Shown piece by piece: positions 11,771 through 21,845 of a stretch of 64,000 nucleotides of DNA. Each line of letters starts with the position of its first letter. Position 1 is the stretch's first letter. The position numbers were made by a program, and so were the translations under genes. The stretch lies in assembly GCA_036245805.1 (NCBI GenBank), contig BTRK01000002.1:9854689-9918688 (forward strand). Direction: 5' to 3'. A model generated the notes under the pieces. It was not told the origin of the DNA. It saw only the letters and a program-made list of their open reading frames with translations, and searched no databases. This DNA is from Pristionchus mayeri (Eukaryota; Nematoda; Chromadorea; Rhabditida; Neodiplogasteridae).

Positions 11771-11828
11771 GCGATCGGCGGTTCAGTGGTAGGATGATCG
11801 CCTGCCCGGATACGATTCCAGACCAGGG
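11771..11828 (+). other. tRNA-Gly-like pseudogene
   Basis: GCGATCGGCGGTTCAGTGGT and the following bases to GATCGCCTGCC closely follow the 5' half of a eukaryotic tRNA-Gly, including box A and the anticodon 5' stem. The anticodon loop is missing and a degraded box B (ACGATTCCAG) follows. It is either a truncated tRNA pseudogene or the head of a tRNA-derived SINE. It abuts a hairpin MITE. Confidence 0.5.
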
Positions 11829-11931
11829 TTGTGCAAAACTTTTTCGTTATCTTCATTCTGCATACTCTCTCATACTGTCTGACTGGTGAGAGTATGCGGA
11901 TTGAAGAGACTGTACAATTTTTGTATAACCC
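11826..11931. mobile_element. Hairpin MITE, GGGTTGTGCAAAA-arm type
   Basis: Outer arms GGGTTGTGCAAAA and TTTTTGTATAACCC enclose the shared core: CTTCATTCTGCATACTCTCT, a loop, then AGAGTATGCGGATTGAAGAG. The same outer arm is used by the copy at 47841-47946. About 106 bp, palindromic. Confidence 0.7.
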
Positions 11932-13250
11932 AGTTCCAAACTGGTGTACCACGAGCTGGCTCCAGCAACACCGAGGTGTCACTTTATCGGATGCGAATGC
12001 ACTTGAACACATGATACTATCAGGGTGAAAGAGAATGATGGAGCAAAGATAGAGACCGCAAGGCACCTTGCCGATTTGTTCATTCGAATCATTTTGAATG
12101 TCCAATGAATGCATATGGGTATCATTAAAGTCATACTTTTTGCCGTTTCCCGAAATTTCATCTCTAACCCATGTTATCGCTTGAAAACAATGTGAATGGC
12201 CAATAGTGAGAGGACGCCCCAAACAGGGAGTGGAAGTGAGGGGGAGGAGCCTATTCGTCTCCGACCTCATGCAGATCACAAAAATTTTGGGCATAGCTTC
12301 GCCCTTTCCCGGTTGTGCCTTACCCACGGAGGAGAGGCACCAAAGAGACGCGGACGCGCCTTTTCGTATTTTCAACCGCTCTCTACACACGCCGGGTGAG
12401 AGACAAGGCGCAAAAGCACGCTCAGACTTCGCCCCCTTGCACTCCCATTTGTGCGCGTTCAGCTACCTTAAAAATAAAACTACAAATCAGAAAAAATTCC
12501 TAAAATTATGATTTCGATGTCAATAGACTCCTACATTCAGTGAAAATCGAGTAGACCATGCTAACACTTTTGAGATATTTCTGACATGATTTTTCATGAC
12601 GGGCACCCTGTCGTTTGTAGAGGCTCTTCAGCCCTACACAAAAATATTTTTTTTTCATATTTTTAGGTTGCGAATTCGCATTGTAGTCGCTCGGGCCAGA
12701 TTTTGAGGCAACCCTTTCTCCCTCTAAGTGGGCGGAGTCTGCGGTCTCTAAGCAAAGATGTTCATATTTTCTACCATTGGGGTGTCCTCGTTCGTATCTT
12801 CCTGGATGTGAAAAAGGTCAGCATCAAGTACGACTTAAAATTGACATTTGCACACCATGGGACTATCCAGAACTAGGGCGAGAAATTGCCTTGGCATGCG
12901 TGATTCGTTGAAGCAGTATCAGGTATGTGGGTATATGCCGATGCACCATTTGTTGTTGAAATCTGGTTAATATAGCCATTAACATATTTTTTCGGCAAAA
13001 ATTGTACCTTTGAAGCTCAGAACTCTTGTGTGTGATAATCATTCTTAGTCATTTTGCATGACTTGAGCATTTGAGAATGAGATCGTGTAGAGATCTGCAA
13101 TTGTACAGGTCAAGGACGAAGACGCACGCAAATCAACCACAACGAGTAAAAATAATGTAATAGTACAAGTTTGTATAACAGACATCAATCGGTGCAACTG
13201 AGAGGGCAATTCCAGTTCCTCCACACAGATTCTCCTTCTCCTCCACTATA
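11932..13250. other. Non-coding stretch
   Basis: Open frames on both strands overlap each other here, have no recognisable domains and lack a coherent exon pattern; I treat them as chance. Base composition rises in GC at 12200-12450. Nothing else is recognised. Confidence 0.45.
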
Positions 13251-13261
13251 TTACAACGGGG

Positions 13262-13347
13262 AATGGTCTGACTCTCTTCAGTTTACGCGCTCTCTTGCCG
13301 GTCAGAGAGACGAGAGAGCGTGTAAACTGAAGAGAGTCAGAACATTG
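13262..13347. mobile_element. Hairpin MITE, GGTCTGACTCTC-arm type
   Basis: Palindrome from AATGGTCTGACTCTCTTCAG to CTGAAGAGAGTCAGAACATT with a loop around CTTGCCGGTCAGAGAGACG. The direct repeat TTACAACGGGGAATGG flanks it (13251-13266 and about 13351-13366), longer than the usual 8-bp duplication. Same outer arm as copies at about 22520, 25764, 32989 and 50857. Confidence 0.75.
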
Positions 13348-13520
13348 CTCGTTACAACGGGGAATGGCGGCCGAGTGAAGATGAAGCCGCTTTTATTTCT
13401 CTATCCCTCTTCATCTCGCTTGCAGGAGACCTTGCCACTGATTATATGGCAACATGTAACTTGAAGTAGTATTGTGATGAATGATGTACGTAACTTGAAA
13501 CTGCAGGATTGCACGAACCA

Positions 13521-13756
13521 TGCCGTGGAAAAAGTGGAGGAGAAGATGATTTTTTTTTGAATTCCCTCAATTTCTTATCTCGCCTCGCAGTAGTGCTAGC
13601 GACTGGAAATTAGGAATATATGTTGGGGGGTTTAAAATCCAGTCACACCCCATATTCCAAATTTCAAGTCGCTAGCACTACTGGTTGCCGAGATATGAAG
13701 ATATATGGAATTGGGAATTCAAATAGTTCCTCTTCTCCTCGACTTTTTCCACGGCA
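13521..13756. repeat. Imperfect palindrome of about 236 bp
   Basis: Left arm TGCCGTGGAAAAAGTGGAGG pairs with the right end CCTCGACTTTTTCCACGGCA. The centre carries CGCTAGCACTA and its complement either side of about 13650. It looks like a non-autonomous fold-back element. Open frames across it are symmetric artefacts. Confidence 0.65.
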
Positions 13757-14528
13757 TTATTCTCACGTTGTCGCTTCTCGTGTGTCCGAGATGTGTGTAC
13801 TAGTGGTTTCCTCTCTAACGTTCCCAGAAGACTCTCTATACCGGTCGAGCGGTGAGAGATTGTGTAAAACCGTGGTATTGTTTGTCGAACTCTACTTTCC
13901 AGGGATAGATAGTGCCCGAAAAAATCGTCCGAAATTCTCTCCATTCTCGATAGTCTAATAAATACTATGACAAATATGGAATTGGGAGTTTGTCGTTCTC
14001 CACATCGAACAGTAACTCAGGGTGGACGATATGGAGAATCTTCTAATTGACTCTGGCCTAGCATAGTTCTCCCGCATGCCCGGCTCTTCGAAGACATCAG
14101 TCCTTCCGGAATCGCTCTCGAGTCCATTTCCTGCACCGTCAATAAACTAGTGCTTGAGAAATGTTTTCAGTATTCTCCGGTCTCCCGATTTGATCTCTTA
14201 GTATACATCCCATCCAGGGAAGACAAGCAGAGGAAAGCTCTGTTTCCCTCATCTCATCAAATCCTAGTCGCCCCATCTCTATGACAATTGCGGTAGGCGG
14301 AAGTCGCGTTTGCCTCCAATAGATTGCCCCCCGAAGTAAGTCTATCGGGCTCATCTCACCCAATGCGTTCCCTCGTTCTCCTCTCCCTTCTGGGAGTGGT
14401 AAGCAATCTTTCTGACTCTCTTCAGTTCCCGTGCTCTCTCGCTCTGTATGACTAGCGGGAGAGCACGTGAAATAAGGCGAGTCTGTGCCTAATTAACAGT
14501 AGGCATTTCAGGCCCGAGGCCAAATGTA

Positions 14529-15795
14529 TCAGGTTGTAACATAAGTTTTGTCGCGTCCTATCTCTTAAGCATTCTAACCTCAGAAATTCTTCGAATTAAT
14601 TTAATCTCAATATCGTTATTCATATTCAGTGAGGGCCTTCGTACCCTTTCTTACGCACTTTACTTCAGTCCTGTCAAGACAGTTATGGAGGCACAGTAGC
14701 CAGACAAAGTTGTAGTGAGATTAGGATTACAAATAATTTTCACGTATCATGTCCTCTTGAAAAGGAGGAATTATGTCGATTTAACGTGATTTGAGTAAAG
14801 TACTATATATGAGCATCATTTTGAACCACTCACGAATAATGACAAACGAAAAGCTTTCTAGAAATTTAAACAAGTTTGCATAATGTGGATGGTAGGTGAC
14901 GGTCGGGAAAACTTTTGCAAGCCGAATTTTCTTCTCAATAGATATCGAGATCCAAATAGTTATGGAATATAATTCACCCAAAGTGTTTAGTATACAGTTA
15001 AAGTTTGGGGTCGATTGGGTTCTGTTCAGATAAGTGGCTCGATGCAGAACGACGGTATGAAAATGAAACTACTGAAATTTGCACTTTGTTAAAATTCCTA
15101 CCTCACACACATGTTCAATATCTGATTTATTGTGCCCATCCAAACCATCAACCCTTCCTTTACCATTATCTATTTGGGATAATTTTGTAAGTCAATAGCT
15201 TTTGAATGACAATCTTGAATTCGAAACACCTAAACTTGCATTTCTGGCAAAATTGTGCGCGAATTGAATTAATGATCATTTCAAATTTCCCGCAAGTAGA
15301 TTAGTATCTGCCGCACATGTTTAATGATAAATTAGACCCCCATGAGTGGTAATTGGAACGCACTTATGTTAGTCAATGTTGTTGTAATTTTGGTTTCAGG
15401 AGAGTTGATCAAGTTGGCAACGAATCATCGGCTAAACATAGATTCAGTGAACTATATCTTTGGTTCCGCTTAACATAGCATCATATCTGACATATCTTTT
15501 GAAAGATCATTCACACGGCATATCACCAAGCTATGGGAGTTTGATTCATTATTCGTCTCTGCGATCTAGCACCAGGTTAAACAAATTAATAAAATTTCCA
15601 CAAAATTTAAATTTGTTCTTACTAATATTTTTTTACATAGCCGGCATGGACAGTTCAGCTATTCCCTACAGTTTGAATGTGCATGCACACCCCAAACATA
15701 TACTAGGAGGTCAGGCAACGGGAATGTTTGAGAAGAATCCTTCATGGAAATATTGTGAACCTCCGAAATGCGACAAAACTTATGTTACAACCTAA
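14529..15795. mobile_element. Mariner-type element inserted in gene A exon 2
   Basis: TIRs TCAGGTTGTAACATAAGTTT and the complement of TTAGGTTGTAACATAAGTTT. TA duplications are at 14527-14528 and 15796-15797. Removing it restores AAATGTACAATGCG, exactly the uninterrupted sequence in paralog D near 31998. Length 1267 bp is full mariner size, yet no intact transposase is readable; the longest frame near the right end (about 15460-15795) has no mariner motif I recognise. Confidence 0.85.
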
Positions 15796-17103
15796 TACAA
15801 TGCGTTCAAATCGAACAGGGAGAATTTGCTCGGTCCATTCAAAGTGGCCAATAAAGCAGCCTGCGAGCTGGCATGTAACTGCGCAAGAGGGGATGCGAGG
15901 TACTAACTAGAGTTCGAAAAGCAGGCTTTCATCTCTTGATTTTAAATAATCACGTAACATAAAGCACATGAATAGATGACGGCCCATTTATCGAACGCTA
16001 GCGCTAACTCAATTAAGATCCAATAAGCTATTTTGTAGTGGCAAAGAGTGTGCGCAGTTCGAGGGAGTCATCGAACCGGTCAAATGCACCGTATACTACT
16101 ACACAACCGAATGGTGCTCGTTTCTGGGTGATTACAAGCCCAACTCGTGCATGCTGCCCATCGTGAGTTGCATCCAAAAACTAGATATCAGCTGAAATTG
16201 GCTCTTTTCAGGTTGAATTCCACTTGTATCAGGTACGGATTATGATGAATGTTCAGTTAGATGGCTGTGTATGAATCACTATGACGGTTCAATCGAATTC
16301 GAATTTGAAAAGTCCACTGGTTTCACAATGAAGCCGATTATAATCATACAAGGATGCTAGTTTAGGGGAAAATAGTAAATTCAGCCCGTTGCCACGCCTA
16401 CCACTAAATCAACTACCTCCACGACTACTAAACCACCTACCACCACAACAACGGAGGCACCGACTACCACGACCACTAAGGGAACTATCACCACGACCAC
16501 TGAGGCACCTACCACCACGACCACTAAGGCACCGACTACCACAACCAATAAGGCAACAACCACCACAACCACTGAGGTAAAAATTACTACGTCCACTGAG
16601 GTAACTACTACTACGAACATTAAGGTAACTACCCCCACGACTACTAAGGCACCGACTACCACGACCACTGCATCACCTACCACCACGACCACTGAGGTAA
16701 CTATTGCTATGACCGCTAAGATAACTACTAACATGACCACTAAGGTAACTACTACCACGACTACTAAGGCACCGACTACCACGGCCACAACATCACCTAC
16801 CACCACTACCACTATGGCAACAACCACCACGACCACTGAAGCAACTACCACCACGACCACTAAGGCACCGACTACCACGATGACTGAGGTATCTAAAGCA
16901 AACGGACGCACCTTTATTTGTTGTTGTCTGATTCAGTCGATTTTACAGAATCGAGTCGGAATCTGGAGTGATTGGAGTGAATGGTCGAATGGAGGCGTGT
17001 GCCCGACCACTTGCGGCGCCTGCAGCAATCTGACTAGAACGAGAGTATGCGAGTGTGCGGCCGGTGGTGCAGAGTGCACTTGCACGTAAGCCAAACTACT
17101 ATA

Positions 17104-17214
17104 GAGTTCGTAATTCGGGTCACCGTCTCCTCATTTCTCACACTCTCTAGACGGGTGGAGAGGCGAGAGAGAGAGTATGGGAAATGAAGACACGGTGTCC
17201 CGAAAGACGAACTC
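17104..17214. mobile_element. Hairpin MITE, GAGTTCGTAATTCGGG-arm type
   Basis: Starts 18 bases after the 5' splice site of gene A exon 6. Arms GAGTTCGTAATTCGGGTCAC and complement; core CACACTCTCTAGACGGG. The 8-bp repeat CAAACTAC occurs on both sides, with an extra TA on the left. Confidence 0.85.
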
Positions 17215-17361
17215 TACAAACTACTATGTTTCATTTCGTCTCGATATCATTTCGTTGACACTGCGTTCTTTCGAACGGGGATGGCTGTACAGAAAATGCT
17301 AATGATACGAGTATGCGTATTGGAATGTATTTATTACTAACCCAATTTTGTTCAAAAATTA

Positions 17362-18244
17362 TTGGGGTGTCCGGAAAGTTCGTATAATGCTTCGGAAAAA
17401 AGTCAGTTCGCGATCAAATGCAGTGATTGCGCAATCTGTTTGTCAACAATGTATTGCGTCACTCTGACGTTAAGTGGGATGTGGGTTGGATCAGTCTCGT
17501 AGTTTCTACACTTGTTGAAGTGGTGAAGTATAGCCGATATTTTGATACAGTTGTGTTGAATTACTGTCGGAAATCGCTCCATCGTAGATCGGATCTTCGA
17601 TGGACAGATTCCATAATAGACATGTGCGAGGAGTGAATCATGTATAATAACCCAGCGAAGAGACAACAGTGTTTCGACACCGATGCGAAGCACAAACCCG
17701 TTCCCTTGAAGAAAATGAGGAAATTCACTGATTCTTTCTATCATTACTTGTTCCGATCTAATAAGAGATCCTTCCTACTGGAACCGCCATCAATGCCGAC
17801 CTCTTCTCTGAACAACTGGAAGAAGTCGCGATCAGAGTCCCTCCCAGACTCTTGAACCAGCTCAAAATTCTTCTTCTGATGGACAATGCTCGCCCACATC
17901 GAGCGAAGATGACCCAGAAGAAAATGGACGAGCTGAAGATCGAGAGGATTCCCCATCCACCATATTCCCCGGATCTCTCCCCATGCGACTACCACTGCTT
18001 CCGCTCTCTCTCTCTGACTTCTGCAAAGGAAAGAAATTCAAGAATCGAGATGAAGTTGTGAGGGCTTTCGTGAACTGGGCGGTCTCGAAGAAACCCGCAT
18101 TCTGGAAGAGAGGAATCGAGACCCTGCCCAATCGCTGGAGGGAGGTAGTGAGAAAGAAGGGGGCATACATTGGTCACTGAGAATTGTAAAGCATTGAATG
18201 AAAAATAAAAACAAAAAATTATACGAACTTTCCGGACACCCCAA
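17362..18244 (+). mobile_element. Internally deleted mariner in gene A intron
   Basis: TIRs TTGGGGTGTCCGGAAAGTTC and complement, TA at 17360-17361 and 18245-18246; 883 bp, so about 400 bp shorter than a full copy. Plus-strand fragments read YNPAKRQQCFDTDAK, then MDNARPHRAK and PYSPDLSPCDYH, the last holding a catalytic-region aspartate of mariner transposases. Frames are broken. It differs in TIR from the 9437 and 14529 elements, so three mariner subfamilies occur here. Confidence 0.85.
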
Positions 18245-18457
18245 TAGATTTGCAGTGGTCCATCTGTCGATCAATCGCCATATGGCACACGCCCCTGCAA
18301 TTTCCCAGCGAAAGATTGCTGCACGCCCTACGTGAAGGGATTTTATGGTATAGTCATTGTTTTATAATTTAAAAAAATGGCAAATATTCATTTTTTTCTG
18401 AAAAAAATGACTCCATTTTTTTGAGGAAAAGACATACTCTGCAAGCTGGGAACATAA

Positions 18458-19064
18458 TCGCGAAGATATTCATGAACATTTTAAACAAGCATGCTATACA
18501 ATTAATAATATGTAGATTTCGCGTCGTAACCATCATGAACACCGCTTAACCAATAAACATATATTCCCGATTCATCCAATTAATGAACACCGAAAACATC
18601 ACCAACTACTGCATAATGTTGAAATATTTGAATGAATATTTGTGCGAAAACTCCACATAACAAATGGGCAATCGAGGATATTTTAATTGCGGAAAATAAA
18701 TAAAGACTAATCCTAGAACTCTGATTTCCTTAAACATAAATGTTAGGCTCGATGCTCGCCAATACCCATCGATTCAGGCAGAAACTATAGCCAAATACGA
18801 CGTCACCTAATCATATTCATCTCATCGTGCTGACTTCTCGGTACATACTATCAAGCACAGAACGATTCCCTCTCGCTTACACTCACTATCTAGTCTCATC
18901 TCTCCCACAACCGACTTTCAGGCGATAAGTATAAAGAGAGGGGAAAGCACCAACAAAGCACGCTCCATCGGTTGCCTGCTGATTGCGGAGTCTTATCACT
19001 AGTGTCTCCGTTGTTTACACTCTGTTTCCTTCTCAAATTGATATCCTTTTCCAGAATTACAATC
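18458..19064 (+). promoter_or_regulatory. Upstream region of GST-1
   Basis: A TATA-like GTATAAAGAG is at 18929-18938, and CTTTTCCAG at about 19046-19054 is a splice acceptor 10 bases before the start codon. It could receive a spliced leader or close a 5' UTR intron. The rest is AT-rich intergenic sequence with no gene seen. Confidence 0.5.
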
Positions 19065-20378
19065 ATGCCCGAGTACAAGCTCGTCTACTTCGCCTTCCGC
19101 GGTCTGGGAGAGGTACGGTAGCCTTGTTTATCGATAACTGACTTTCAAAAATTCCAACGATTACAATTTTATTCCAGGTCCCACGTCAACTATTCTCTCT
19201 AGCCGGAGTGAAATTCGAGAACGTCCGAATCGAGGATGACGACTGGGATGCGAATCCCAAACACAGAGAAAGTGAGTCTCAGAGTGCGCACACTTTATTT
19301 ACTTACGCAAAAACTGAGGCGAAACGGCTTTTGATATGGCATCTCTAACTTTTTAACAGCTTCAGAAGGCGCCATGGAAAAAAATGACAAGAATCAGCGA
19401 CGTAGATTGAATATCTATAATGTCTCTGATTTCTTGGCTCTCTATCTTTGATCTCTCACAGACACTCCCTTCGGCCAAATGCCCGTACTCTTCGTTGACG
19501 GCAAGCCGATTCCGCAGTCATTCGCCATCAACCGCTACATCGCCAAGCAATACGGTAATTGATCAATATTTTCATTATTTTTTCGATCTCAATTGCGAGC
19601 CGAAACACTAGAGCTCTTTACTTTGTTGTTTCTAGCATCAGTAAAACTCAACTGAACTCGGGTGAAACTGTGAATAGAAGGAATGGCTGGAAAGACTCCC
19701 TTCGAGTCCGCGTGGGTTGACGCGATCGCCGATCAGTGGAAGGATTTCAACGCCGAGTTCAAGAAGTACTGGTACGTACAGCTGGGATACGAGGAGGGAG
19801 ACAAGGTATGTTTGAGTTTTGGAAATGTGCCAAGTTTAAATTTTCGAAAATCCATCGATCAATTGCAGGAAACCTTCAAGAAGGACATCGGAATCCCCAA
19901 TCGTGATAAGTTCTTCCCGCTGATTGTCAAGCAGCTCAAGGTAAGGTTTTCCTTCTCAAAAAATATCATCTGAAATCATGGCTTTGCTATGCTTGTTGTT
20001 GTTTCTGTGAAGAGAATGAACCATTGTAGAATTAAATCTGCACGAACCATATATCATTCTTGAAACGTAATCAATCTGAGGGACGAAACAGAACAAAATG
20101 TGTGCAAATTCAGGAAAACGGCACTGGATTCATCGTTGGTGACTCCCTCACTTGGGTCGACGTCTTGATAGCCAATCACGTTGATGGAATCACACTCGAG
20201 CAGCCGGATTTCCTCAATGATTACCCCGAGGTTTGTTTTTTTCTACCAAACTTTAGGTAATGAAGGTAATGAAATTGGAGGCTGGTTTGAAACTGGTTTG
20301 AAATTTCAGGTCCTGGTTCATAAGCAGAAGATTCACGCAATTCCCGCACTAAAGAAGTGGCTGGAGATACGCGAGTAA
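19065..20378 (+). CDS. GST-1: glutathione S-transferase, nematode sigma-like class
   Basis: Seven exons: 19065-19112, 19178-19271, 19462-19554, 19681-19805, 19869-19940, 20114-20230, 20310-20378, all with GT-AG borders and consistent phase, giving 205 residues (usual for the family). It conjugates glutathione to electrophiles in the cytosol. The N-terminal thioredoxin fold starts [16 protein letters not shown] with the catalytic tyrosine at position 8. TPFGQMPVL holds the cis-proline and QSFAI the glutathione-binding Gln-Ser pair. The all-helical C-terminal domain includes [15 protein letters not shown] and [12 protein letters not shown], and the end is [14 protein letters not shown]. Exon structure is shared with GST-2, -3, -4 and -6. 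No defect is seen, so it is probably functional. The exact class (sigma versus nematode-specific) is from memory of the family. Confidence 0.95.
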
Positions 20379-20506
20379 CCGCTTGCATGTCGGACCTATG
20401 CTTTATTGTGAAAATAAATTATGTTCTAAAGCAATGAAATGATCGAATATAGCCTGTAATTGAATTTTTCGTCGATTTCCTTCACGTGAGCTGACTTTCT
20501 CCAATA

Positions 20507-20897
20507 GTATCTGCCCTGAGGGCTAATTAGTGACGTCAATTTTTCATTTTTTGGACGTATAGGGAGGGGGTCATGGTAAAAAAATCGTGTTAAAAGTTTG
20601 TGTTGGATCTAGACAAGGGACCAATGCCCACACAATCTACGATACACCCTCTTTAATTTGTCGTCTACCGTATTCCGATACGCCATAATCTATCAGAGAT
20701 ATGGAAGAGAAAATATGGTAGTTATGTGTGAGCCTACCTCAGTTAGGTTATGGTGTACCAAGATACGGTAGCCGATAAATGAAAGAGGTTGTATGGTAGA
20801 TTGTGTGGGCATTGGTACCTTGTCTAGTTCCAACACAAACTTTTATCACGATCTGAAAAAAATATGTCACTTATTTCAGTGACGAGGGGCAGATAAT
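20507..20897. mobile_element. Palindromic MITE of about 390 bp downstream of GST-1
   Basis: Left end GTATCTGCCCTGAGGGC and right end GGGGCAGATAATAC are complementary. So are the inner blocks AAAGTTTGTGTTGGATCTAG and ACCAATGCCCACACAATCTA with their mates near 20800-20850. No coding capacity. Confidence 0.75.
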
Positions 20898-20965
20898 ACT
20901 CATCATTAGTAATTAATTGATACCAAACACGAAGTTCATACTCCGCTCTGTACTAAGATATTTCG

Positions 20966-21093
20966 GCCCTTCTAGCGGAGAGTGCCCCCCCCCTTCCCCT
21001 CCCCCCTAGACCACTCCAAGAGCGGGAATGAATGGAAAATTAAAGGGCGAATGGAGGGATGGGGGGGGGGGGGCACTCTCCGCTAGAAGCGCC
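20966..21093. mobile_element. MITE with CTTCTAGCGGAGAGTGCCCC ends, copy 1
   Basis: 128-bp hairpin with CTTCTAGCGGAGAGTGCCCC at the left and its complement at the right. Flanks are GATATTTCG (20957-20965) and GACATTTCG (21094-21102), a 9-bp duplication with one mismatch. Long C and G runs lie next to the arms. Related copies are at 25154-25279 and in the inverted arm near 26603-26728. Confidence 0.85.
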
Positions 21094-21149
21094 GACATTT
21101 CGAGTTGCGCTTTTGTCGTTGCGCTTCTGCCATATCCCACCACAACTAA

Positions 21150-21485
21150 CGGCTCTCTCAGAAAACTAAGTCTGAACTCAAATTAAAGCATGAATAGATT
21201 GGCATGGATAAAAGGTCATTTTCAGCTATGTTGACCGTGCGACAATTCAGCAAAGAGTAAATGTTAATGATCAGTGACAAATATTGTGTCGATGTTGTGC
21301 CTTAAGCTCTCCTTTCTTCACAATTCGATCACCGATTCGTCACAGTCGAATTATCAGCTGCGATCACTATGACAATAAAGTGCTACTCTGCCCAAAGCTC
21401 AGTCCAGTCCCTCATTTCGAAAGAATCTCTTACTGTACCTCTGTGACAATTCCGGGAGCTCGATGAATGTGGTCCTTCTGATATC
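21150..21485 (+). repeat. Upstream block shared by genes B and D
   Basis: This stretch and 31575-31910 match over about 330 bp with modest divergence; for example AAGAATCTCTTACTGTACCT and GGGAGCTCGATGAA occur in both. It marks a segmental duplication of the 5' flank of these paralogous genes. In D the following signal-peptide exon is missing. The gap 21486-21845 shows no other feature. Confidence 0.8.
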
Positions 21486-21845
21486 ACTCATGTCATTTTT
21501 TTCGCGAACCCATCTGCTGATAACATTCATTTGAGAAACTTTTTATCGGATCATTCCGTTCGAAATTTTACTCTCAAAACTATTAATTCAAAACCCGGAA
21601 CTTTGTTTCGGAATTTGTGGATTCAATAGCTACCGGATCTCCAGACGGACTCTCCGTAGGCGAACTGTCTTTCCAATTCGTAAAATTCTACGGCCCCGAT
21701 TAATCGCTGTAGCAATCAGGCGACTCAGCGTTCGGCTAAGACTGGCTGGACCAGTCCCTCCTCTCCAATTCAGTCGGCATATTCTTGCAGGCTTTGGAGA
21801 GTCCCATTCTTCCTCTCATCACGCGTATCTGGTTCACCGACTTGA

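Larger units (their letters stand above)
14363..18457 (+). pseudogene. Gene A: secreted Thr-rich / TSP1 protein gene interrupted by transposons
   Basis: Exons by splice phase and paralogy: 14363-14398 (signal start MRSLVLLSLLGV), 14512-14528 joined in the ancestor to 15798-15899, 16039-16162, 16212-16232, 16385-16888, 16949-17085, 18256-18347 and probably 18426-18457. In order the product has a signal peptide, a PAN-like cysteine region (CELACNCARGDAR, WCSFLGDYKPNSC), a mucin-like domain of about 165 residues of Thr/Pro/Lys repeats, and a thrombospondin type 1 module (IWSDWSEWSNGGVC, CGACSNLTRTRVC). A final CNFPAKDCCTP module follows. Phases fit throughout. A 1267-bp mariner-type insertion sits inside exon 2, and a MITE and a second mariner lie in the following introns. 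Unless the insertion is spliced out the gene is dead. Role unknown; extracellular by inference. Confidence 0.72.

Noticed and set aside
11644..12390. 248-residue minus-strand frame, the longest in its region
   Set aside because: No recognisable domain, low-complexity start, overlaps plus-strand frames of similar quality, and it runs across a tRNA-like relic and a MITE.
12196..12511. Overlapping frames in a GC-rich patch considered as a short gene
   Set aside because: Three overlapping frames of similar length with no conserved motif; composition bias explains them.
16381..16911. 176-residue valine-rich minus-strand frame
   Set aside because: It is the antisense of the Thr-rich (ACN codon) exon of gene A; such repeats read as GTN valine codons on the other strand. 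The same applies to 32574-32933 minus in gene D.
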